From assembly GCA_022432975.1 (NCBI GenBank), contig CM039513.1, positions 554,330 to 618,329 on the forward strand: a stretch of DNA of 64,000 nt, given 5' to 3'. Both the position numbers and the translations under genes were made by a program. The notes under the pieces are model-generated. The model was given only the letters and a program-made list of their open reading frames with translations, searched no databases and had not been told where the DNA came from. Origin of the DNA: Begonia masoniana (taxonomy: Eukaryota > Streptophyta > Magnoliopsida > Cucurbitales > Begoniaceae). Each line of letters opens with the position of its first letter. Position 1 is the first letter of the stretch. Positions 56,097 to 64,000 of the stretch are shown here, in pieces.

Positions 56097-57450
56097 ATTT
56101 TTTTTTATAAGAAACGAAATATATTCATATAAAGAATATACAAAGAAGAGAAGATAATAGTCATTCTCAAGAAGAAAACCCTCAATGTAAAACAATTTCT
56201 CTCAAATTAGAGAGAACAAATCTAAAAAGATAAATTTTAAAAAACTCCGAACAATAAACCCACTTAACAGTAATGAAATTAATATTTTCTCAAAGATTTG
56301 TATTTGCCCTTCTATCATTGAAGATAACAATATTGCGATGTAGCCAGATAATCCAAAAAATAGCTATAATTTTTAATCTCAATATTAATTTTCGCTTCTT
56401 AGATCTTTTATCTCAATTAAAGATCTCAATAAGAAAATCAGAATATTAAAATGCACCTCCGTAGTTTGATTGAAGAGAGAAAGTAATTGCTTTCAAATGC
56501 TTCCAGTGAGCTCACAATTAGTAATAATATGAGTATTAATTTCTTTATGCTCTTTATAAAAAGGAACACAACGTGGGGGAAAGAGCCAAGAACTGATTTC
56601 TCTTATGGATTTGATCACTAATATATAACTTTTTATGTATAAGTATCCAAGCATTGGATTGTACTACTTTCTTCCAAACAAAGTCAAAAAATGAGAAATT
56701 CATAGTAAAAGCTACATTAAGCTGAGAAAAGAAATATCTGGAAGAAAAGTTTGTTTAAGGGTCAAAAAGTCATCTTATAATGTCGACGATACTCATTCTT
56801 TGAGGAAAAGAATTGATAGTTGCATGAAGAGTAGAAAACTCGATCAGCTCAGAGATATGCATCTCTATTTGAAAGGAATAATCAAGGATTATGAGTTTCA
56901 TGTGTCGAAAAGAGAGGCAATAAAGAAATTTTTATTACGAGACAAACGATAAATTCTTGGAAAATGAGCACAGAAAGGAGCATTATCAATTCACCTATCT
57001 TCCTAGAACCGAATTAGGGCTTTGTTCCCTACCTTAAAAGCAATGCAATCTTGAAAAGATAAAAACAAAAAGAGATATGCTTCTGAGGATTGCAAAATGA
57101 GACCCAATTAGTAGTATATAAGTAGTCCAACTTAAAGTTATGAGCCGCATGCCACAAGAAACAATGCATTGTTCCTAGTCATGAACATTACCAATCTCAA
57201 GTCCCCATTTCCATTTAGGATTAGCAACTAGCTCCCAAAGAATAAGACAATACTTGACATCCATCGTCTAACCATTTTGTTCAATACGTTAGGAACAACA
57301 GAAAGCTGGAAGAGAGAGAGATAGTTGGCTAAGATACTATCAAGCACAACGTGAATCAAAGTATGTCTTCCACATCTAGAGAAGCAACTTTTTTTCCAAC
57401 CATTGAGACGTTTTTTCACTTTCTATAAAAATGGCTCCTAGAAACAACAA
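56097..57450 (-). mobile_element. L1-type LINE 3' fragment
   Basis: Minus-strand reading gives the end of a plant L1 RT ORF in pieces: KRLNGWKKSCFSRCGRHTLI, VLDSILANYLSLFQLS and VLNKMVRRW (57419-57270), then WKWGLEIGN near 57200. Much further on come WIIWLHRNIVIFNDRR (about 56350) and LYEYISFLIKKN at the end. The terminal A-tail is the T run at 56098-56106 on the plus strand. 5'-truncated, as is usual for LINEs, and full of stops. It lies after the last visible IMB4 exon, antisense to the gene. Confidence 0.82.
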
Positions 57451-58289
57451 GAAAGAAAATTATCACGTAGAGCCCAAATAGGAATGAAAGATCTTTAATT
57501 GCAATATTAACTTTTGTTTTTTTAGATATTTTACGTAAATATCTCTAATTTTCTACTTTTTGCAATTTTATTCTTTGATATTTATTATATTTTTGGTTTT
57601 GACTTGAAAACAAACTTGTGTTGTACTAGTAAATTAGAGATATTTATGAGAATTAAAATTAAATATGAAATTCCTTAAATGTAGGAAATCTAATATACAC
57701 TATTCACGTGTAAACTAGAGAGATTTATTGGATTAAAACTAGATATTAATTAGGTATTCAATTTCTACCATACAATTAAAAGGGAGGATTCTCCTATTTT
57801 CTTCCATCATTTTTTTAAAAGAAAATGGAAAAATAAATCCTTCTTGTAAGTCCTACCTTACCCACTCTTTAAAGTGTGGTCTAGGAGATATAAAGAATGG
57901 TAGAAGTGATTGTATTTAATTGAGGGGATTGATAACAACAACCAAGAAGACGATCGAAGCACTGAAAGCTGAAAATTTCTGAGCAGAAAATTGCCAGAAA
58001 GAGGAGTCGACCTCTTTTGAACAACAATGAACGCCATAAAGACCAAGGAAATTAGAAGATTTCGTCAGCAACTAGAACACCTTGGTGAAAAGCTGGCTTC
58101 CTTCAACGAACAGAAACAAACCAGCAAAGAGATTAACTTTGATCCCTCCGACAGTTTGCTCACTAGGGCAAACAAAAACTGTTATAAAATTAATGTTCAC
58201 TAGGGAAGTGACTCTAATACCATGAAAATAAAATATCGGAAGAGAAAATTATTCTTTGTATTATTTCATTCATATGTTGTACAAATTTG
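57451..58289. other. AT-rich DNA with a possible older LTR beside the copia element
   Basis: No gene seen. At 58208-58222 the text CTCTAATACCATGAAAA resembles a PBS plus LTR edge in minus orientation. The following LTR-like DNA is cut by the copia element at 58295, so the latter may have landed in an older LTR. Tentative. Confidence 0.35.
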
Positions 58290-58294
58290 AAATG

Positions 58295-58451
58295 TATTAG
58301 AGCAGAATAATCAAAACTTATCATTGATGTAAAAAATGTATACATAAATAGGGAACAAACTAAAAATACTAATATAAAGAAAAATACCTAAACCTTTGAA
58401 TACCTAACTCTAAGTTATCTATACAAGCTTAGACAATGATAAATCTCAACA
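58295..58451 (-). repeat. 3' LTR of the copia element
   Basis: In minus orientation starts TGTTGAGATTTATCATTG and ends CTCTAATA, next to the purine tract. Contains 17 bp absent from the other LTR (the TAATATAAAG region near 58371). Confidence 0.9.
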
Positions 58452-58496
58452 CTCCCCCTCAAGCTGGAGCAAAGATGTTAATGATGTCAAGCTTGA

Positions 58497-58847
58497 CTAG
58501 AAAATCTTCAAACACCTGCTTGAACAGTCATTTTGTGAGAATATCTGCAAGTTGTTCAGATATTGGTACATAGGGCATACAAATTTCCCCTCTTTCAAGT
58601 CTTTCTTTGATGAAATACCGACCAATCTCCACATGTTTTGTTCTGTCATGTTGCAAAGGATTATGTGCATGTTGATGGGTGACTTATTGTCACAAAACAG
58701 CTTAATTGGCTTATCAGTCTTGATCTTTAGTTCTTTTAGGACGCTGCTAAGCCAAATAACTTCACAAACTTCTTGAGCCATTGCTCTGAACTTAGCTTTT
58801 GCACTGCTCCTTGCCACAGTATCTTGCTTTTTGCTCCTCCATGTCAC
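58497..58847 (-). pseudogene. Copia RNase H C-terminal part
   Basis: Reads TWRSKKQDTVARSSAKAKFR, MAQEVCEVIWL, then IKLFCDNKSPIN, the usual RNase H end of copia polyproteins, degrading after TEQNMW. It follows the RT/RNase H frame after a TAG at 58857-58859. Confidence 0.85.
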
Positions 58848-58856
58848 AAGGTTGCC

Positions 58857-59903
58857 CTATACAAACGTGCAATAGGCTGACGTAGACCTTCTGTTAGTTT
58901 TAGATCCTGCTCTATTAACATCTGTAAACACCTCAATTTGTCTGTTTTGTTTTTTTCTGAACACAATGCCCTTGCCCGGACTTCCTTTGAGTTCGTGGAT
59001 AATTTTGTAGACAGCCTTAATGTGATCTTCAGCTGAACAATGCATGAACTGACTTACTAAGCCAACGGAAAATGCTATATTAGGTCTTGTATGAGCTAAG
59101 TAAATCAATTTTCCAACTAGTTTCTGGTATCTGACTTTGTCCACAGGCACTTCATTCTTACCTAGACCGAGTTTGTGATTAGGATCAATAGGTGTTAAGG
59201 CAGACTTGTATCCGAGGAGACCTGTCTCTTTGAGCAGATTGAGCACATACTTTCTCTGAGATATAGTAATCTCATCCTTTGATCTAGCTACTTTCATACC
59301 AAGGAAGAACTTGAGATTTCTCAAGTCCTTGAGCTCAAATTGATGAGCTAGAAGCTTCTTCAAAGATGCTAGCTCTATCTCATCGTTTCCTGTCATTATT
59401 ATATCATCTACATACACAATCAAAATAGCAATTTTACCTTCTGAGGTATGTTTATAGAATAGTGTATGGTCTGATTGACCTTGTGAATAGCCGTGCTCCT
59501 TGATCGCCCTTGCGAACCTCGCAAACCATGCGCGAGGGGATTGCTTGAGCCCGTATAAGGACTTCTTTAGTTTGCAGACCTTCTCTGCTACACTTGGAAT
59601 CTCAAAACCTGGAGGCACTTGCATAAACACCTCTTCTTTTAAATCACCATTAACAAATGCTTTCTTAATATCAAACTCTAAAAGGGGCCAATCCATATTA
59701 GCAGCTAGTAAAAGTAAGACCCTGACAATGTTGACATTGGCAACTATAGCAAATGTTTCTACGTAATCTAGGCCGTAGATTTGAGTAAACCCTCGAGCTA
59801 CAAGTCTGGCTTTGTATCTTTCTATCGAGCCATCAGAGTTATACTTGATTGTGAAAATCCACTTGTTGCCTACAAGGTGTTTTCCTTTTGGAAGTTTTGT
59901 CAT
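58857..59903 (-). pseudogene. Copia reverse transcriptase and RNase H
   Basis: 348 open codons, the longest intact transposon frame in the window. Landmarks: ARLVARGFTQIYGLDYVETF, LLEFDIKKAFVNGDL, KSLYGLKQSPRAWFARF, the YVDD site in LIVYVDDIIMTGN, FFLGMKVARSKDEI, QRKYVLNLLKETG, LVGKLIYLAHTRPNIAFSVG, VFTDVNRAGSKTNRRSTSAY. The usual DAD(Y/W)AG of RNase H is DVNRAG. A TAG ends it where Trp is expected. RT looks largely intact. Confidence 0.9.
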
Positions 59904-59906
59904 CTC

Positions 59907-61380
59907 TCAAGTTTCATTCTTCTCCAATACTCTCATTTCTTCTAGGACAGCCTCCTTCCATTTTGGAATACTTAGTGTTTCTTGTATCGTTTTTGGGATT
60001 TTATCAGCAGTGATGCTAGTGGTGAAAGCTTTAAAACTATGTGAGAATTTATGATATGACACATGATAAGCAATAGGATGTTTGGTGCACTCACGAACTC
60101 CTTTTTTAAGAGCTATAGGCACACCAAGATCACTTTGAAGTGGTTCGGGAGTTGTAACATGTTCACAACGATCCGATTTTCGAGTTGGATCAAGAGGAAA
60201 TGGAATAAGAGTAATAGAGTTGAGATTATCTGGATCAGCACATGATTCAGATGATGGCACTGTTGAAGTTGGTAGTAAGTCAATACTCTGCTTTTCTTTC
60301 CTACTCGAGTAAACACGAAGATTAGAGGTAGGGACCACATTACTCATTGCAGGTTTCACATTTATTGTACTGTTTTGGTCATAGTTAAGAACAAGTGTCG
60401 GCATAACAATGGTTTCTCAAAAATTTTCTTCACTCATTTCCCTATTCTCTCCCTTAAGAGAAGTTTTCTCAAAAAAATGTTTGTTTTCAAATAATGTGAC
60501 ATCCATGCTAACAAACATTTTTCCTGAGTTCGTATCAAAACATTTGTATCATTTTTTAGTTGGAGAAACCTAAGAAAATACATTTAGTTGCCCTAGGATT
60601 TAATTTATTTCGGTTATGATCATGAATGTGAACAAAACTAGTACAACAAAAAACTTTAGGTACTAAGTGAGTGAAAGATCTGTTGTGAGGAAAATACGAT
60701 TGTAAAGTTTTTAGGGGGGTATGATAGCTTAGTACTTTGCTTGGCATCCTATTAATTAGGTATGCAGCATTAAGTACAGCTTCTCCTCAAAATCTTTTAG
60801 GTACATTCACAGAAAACATGAGAGCTCGAGCTACTTCTAATAAATGTCGATTTTTCCTTTCAGCAATTCCATTCTATTGAGGTGTATCAATACACGAACT
60901 ATGGTGGATAATGCCTTGTTCTACAAAAAAACTTACCAAGAATGTTGTTAAAATATTCTCTCTCATTATCAGTTCTAAAAACTTGAATTTGAGACTGAAA
61001 TTGAGTTTTAATCATCGAGTGAAAACGTTTGAAAATTTCAGCAGCTTCAGATTTTTTAGAAGATAAATCCATGTGTTTCTTGTATGATCATCAATAAAGG
61101 TAATAAACCATTTAGTGCCAGACAGATTTATAACCCTAGATAGACCTCATATGTCACTATGAACAAGAAAAAAAGGTTTAGATGACATGTATGCTAAAGT
61201 AAGATAAACAGATCTCTTATTTTTAGCAAGTTGACAGAACTCACATTGAAAAGAACTAACTTCTCGATTCTTGAATAAAACAGGAAATAAATGTTTCAAA
61301 TAACCAAAGCTAGGATGTCCAAGTCTATAATGCCGTAACATGATTTCTTTCTCTAAAGATAACAAACTAGAGAATGACAT
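59907..61380 (-). pseudogene. Copia integrase and linker, fragmented
   Basis: The zinc-binding/GAG-pre-integrase part is at 61380-61147 (LRHYRLGHPSFGYLKHLFP, CEFCQLAKNKR). Core pieces follow, among them TPQ-stop-NGIAERKNRHLL near 60860-60890, where the catalytic-Glu region ERKN is kept but a TAG (60874-60876) stands for Gln. Then KVLSYHTPLKTLQSYF and CIFLGFSN (60747-60556), and a linker (60404-59907) ending at the RT start (PKWKEAVLEEM). Confidence 0.82.
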
Positions 61381-62192
61381 GGTTTCTGAACTTGTTGACT
61401 CGAAAGGCTGTCTAAGGCAAAGTAGTAAAGACCATCATTTTCTTTAGCATTGCCAATCATCTTCTCCGAGCATTGGTTTTGAAAAACACAACCAGTACAC
61501 ACAAATTTAATTAGACAATTAGAATCATGGATTAATTTTCTGATAGACATTAGATTACGAGATAAGTTGGGTGCATGAAGGACATTATTTAAGGTAAGAG
61601 AAGGTGAGACAATGATAGAACCTTTTTCTGCAATGGCAGACATTGAACCATCTGCAATTTTGACTTTTTGATTTCCATAACAATGGAAATATGTTGAAAA
61701 CATATAAGAAAAACCTGTCATATGATCAGTGGCCCTTGAATCAATGATCTAGGGGTCGGATTTATCTAATGAGGCACACAAAGATGCTATATGAGTACCT
61801 TTTTGTGCCAGGGAAGATGATGGATTGGATGTAGTATTAGCAGACTGATGTGAAGACCATAAATGATACAATTGTGCTAGGTTTTTCTTGCTGAATAGAG
61901 GATTGTCACTAGACGACTGAAATGCTGTAGGTTCATCATATGAGACTTGGAAGACTATTTTGTTGTCACGTGAGGATTTGTTTGCTGGAGTGAAGTCAGC
62001 AAGCGTGCCATGTAGCTTCCAACATTTAGCTTTGATGTGTCCGAGTTTATGACAAAACTCGCATACTGGTCGATCTAAGCGTGTCAGATGTCTTTGCGTG
62101 GGCTTATCTGACATAGAGATCATCAATGCAGAGGTCTCTGCTGTAGGAAAGGTTGACTCATGGCCAAACTTCACTTGTCGACGACCAAACAT
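61353..62192 (-). pseudogene. Copia Gag C-terminus and protease
   Basis: The zinc knuckle CEFCHKLGHIKAKCWKLHG (C-x2-C-x4-H-x4-C) is at about 62070-62015. After a stop near 61750, the protease region reads IIDSRATDHMTGFSYMF, so the DSGA motif appears as DSRA. It continues through VKIADGSMSAIAEKGSIIVS, LTLNNVLHAPNLSRNLMSI to 61353. The start of gag, between 62192 and the PBS, is not readable as one frame. Confidence 0.82.
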
Positions 62193-62743
62193 GGAGAATT
62201 GATATGCACAGATTTAACCAAACAGTGAAGCAGCAGAATGCCCTTTCCTTTCCTTGAACAGTGAAGTACTTTAACTAGCTGAACAATAAATGTAGCTAGA
62301 ACGTAATACCATTTTGAGGAAAGGCAGAAAAGAAAAAAAAATAGGACTTAGCCTTCTGCAGCACTATCGGCCGATGATTTCCATGCACAAAGTAACGTTC
62401 TGTGGACACACCCACGGTCAACGACAGAACAGTTCAGTCGTGCGACGAGCAACGACTTGAATAGAGGACAGCGACTGGGAGATGGAAATAGAGTGATGAT
62501 GGAGAACCACCAGAAGACGACGTCGGCGCCGGCATGGCACTCTGCGAGTGGTCGGAGGGCCTTGGAATTCCCTTTTTGTCGGACGGCGGCTGTCCTAGCT
62601 GCTGTTCTTCTTCGCAGTGATTGAGAGGTGCGGCGGTCTGAACAGAGCGAGCGACGCTCTTCCGTTGGACGAAGACTAGGGCAGAAGTCGGAGTTCCCTC
62701 GGCTGAGAGACGCCAGTGGCTAAGGCTGGAGGCTCTGATACCA

Positions 62744-62883
62744 TATTAGAGTAGAATAATCAAAACTTGTCATTGATGTAAAAAATGTATACATAAATAG
62801 GAAACAAACTAAAAATACCTAAACCTAATGAATATCTAACTCTAAGTTATTTATACAAGCTTAGACAATGATAAATCTCAACA
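62744..62883 (-). repeat. 5' LTR of the copia element
   Basis: Minus orientation, TGTTGAGATTTATCATTG to CTCTAATA, followed directly by the PBS TGGTATCAGAGCC (62731-62743). Confidence 0.9.
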
Positions 62884-62888
62884 AAATG

Positions 62889-63881
62889 TAAATAAGGAAA
62901 CTAAATTAATTCAATCCCTTTAATTTAATTTTAGTTTCTTAATTGAACACCAAATCAAATTCTCTTCAATTAGAAAAGTATCATCTCAAATTTTACATCT
63001 TTTAATAGTTACATTGGGCAAAATATTGGTATAATATAGCTTTTCACATGGCTATTTGAACTTCTCCATTCCAAGCTGTATATAACCGAGAGTGCCACCA
63101 CCTATGTTACGTTTTGAAAAAGGATCTACACTGGTTTTGGCAGTGGAGGTCACTTGATGGAAAGGGATGCGATGCTTCAATTGTTTAAATATCATATAAC
63201 AATAGCTCAACAAAAGAATGAATGAAAAATTGTCAGCCTGCTATTTTGGACCTTTTTAGAATCAGGACATAATAGGGTTTGTGGCATATATGTTGAAGTT
63301 ACCGGAGACATCAAATATCCACCTTATTTTTTTGGGGTGGACAGTCCGGTTCGATTCCACCCCGAAACCAGAATCGTGACCGACAATTCCATGGATCCAG
63401 AAGTGGAACCGTAACCGTGGGTTTCGGAGTCAGAACTAGAACTAAATTGTAAAATACAGTTTGGTTCCGGTTCAGTCCCAATATTTTCAAAAAAAAAAAA
63501 AAAAAAAAAATTCTTCTCCATCAGATCACAAAACTTCAAAGAAACAGATCTTATAAAATTGCAAAATCTCCAACAAGATGCCATTCAAGGTTGATAAATC
63601 GTCTATACATTTTTACCCTAATTTTTTTATTAGGGTACTAATACAATGAGGCAATCGCAACTAAAATCATAGATGCGAAGTCTAAAATCGTACTGAACTC
63701 CATGACGAACCTTGAGCGAGTTGAGAACCAAAATCAGAACAACGACGAGCGACTCTGTAAAGAGAACTAAAATTGAAACAACGACGCGCGACTCTACGAA
63801 GAGAACCAAAATCGGAACGGTCATGTTGACTGCGAGTTAGGGCTGCGAAAATGAGAAGATGACTCCGAGTTGGGGTGGGCT

Positions 63882-63912
<31 letters not shown>

Positions 63913-64000
63913 AGGGAGGGAGGGAGGGCTGGGCTGGGCGGGTGGGTTGGGTTTTGGGTAGATTTAAGAATGGGCCAGGTAAAATTTCAAAATTTGGGCC
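62889..64000. other. Right-end DNA with microsatellites; no IMB4 exon seen
   Basis: No further IMB4 exon is recognisable. A GGTTCGGTTCC-type patch (63340-63480) resembles MITE DNA. Poly-A run at 63489-63510. The stretch 63650-63850 has near-repeats of ACGACG.GCGACTCT, giving short accidental frames. Confidence 0.5.
63882..63928. repeat. (GA)n followed by (GGGA)n
   Basis: A perfect GA run of about 25 bp passes directly into five or six GGGA units, then GGGCTGGGCTGGGCGGGTGG. A compound microsatellite; on the purine strand the G-runs could form a quadruplex. Confidence 0.9.

Larger units (their letters stand above)
58295..62883 (-). mobile_element. Ty1/copia element with both LTRs and TSD
   Basis: LTRs at 58295-58451 (157 bp) and 62744-62883 (140 bp) are alike apart from a 17-bp indel and about six to eight substitutions. 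The exact duplication AAATG flanks it (58290-58294 and 62884-62888). PBS TGGTATCAGAGCC on the minus strand (62731-62743) and the purine tract GAGGGGGAG (plus CTCCCCCTC, 58452-58460) are in place. The polyprotein runs right to left in several frames, with stops. Full structure, recent, but coding-defective. Antisense to IMB4. Confidence 0.95.

Noticed and set aside
63324..63824. 86-aa and 64-aa minus ORFs near the right end
   Set aside because: One spans a poly-A run and a GGTTCGG patch, the other a direct near-repeat; neither has domain signals.

Overview
The window is nuclear DNA from a flowering plant, most likely a eudicot. It holds two spliced plant genes with GT..AG introns, is AT-rich, and most of it is layered retrotransposon sequence of plant types (Ty1/copia, long-LTR Ty3/gypsy, Cassandra TRIMs, L1 LINE, hAT-type MITEs). 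I cannot fix the family or species. No CRISPR, operon or prokaryotic signal is present.

Layout. 1-5300: a short unassigned ORF, then a decayed Ty1/copia relic (707-4480, +) split by an inserted LTR-like block. 5654-13642 (+): a HAK/KUP/KT potassium-transporter gene of the KUP10/11 type, clearly a pseudogene. It has a lost splice acceptor, stops and frameshifts, an intronic retroelement (8943-10567) and a 1.1-kb hAT-type element inside the last exon. 13643-16663: mostly unassigned sequence, one candidate minus-strand exon, one MITE and gypsy remnants. 16664-34715: a retrotransposon pile, all on the minus strand apart from two nested plus-strand insertions. It holds a Tekay/Del-like gypsy 3' half whose LTR carries a solo LTR, a SIRE-like copia whose gag carries a Cassandra solo LTR, and a second gypsy with gag, protease, RT, RNase H, integrase, PBS and LTR. 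35265-35683: a second Cassandra solo LTR. 36113-43382: a solo copia LTR of the same family as 27628-28828, split by two Tekay-like solo LTRs (3.1 and 2.9 kb), one of which contains a 250-bp LTR-like element with a tRNA-like core. 44401-55668 (+): an importin-beta family gene (IMB4/importin-4-like) with eleven in-frame exons, an intron of about 7.3 kb filled with retroelement relics, and a 3' part outside the window. 56097-62883: an L1 LINE fragment and a copia element with both LTRs and a TSD, lying in or beyond the next IMB4 intron.

The only gene that looks functional is IMB4, a nuclear import receptor; the transporter is dead. The rest records successive insertions. Target-site duplications give their order at many places: TTTCT, GTTAG, TCAAG, CGCGA/TGCAA, CGTGG/CCTGG, ACTAA, AAATG, GAGTA and the 8-bp ATCATGTG. 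Most readable in-frame stops in the transposon genes are one transition away from Trp or Gln codons, which fits methylation-driven decay. The most unusual item is the 250-bp element at 42142-42391. It has LTR-type ends and a 5-bp TSD like Cassandra, but 57-bp inverted arms and a tRNA-like rather than 5S-like Pol III region.
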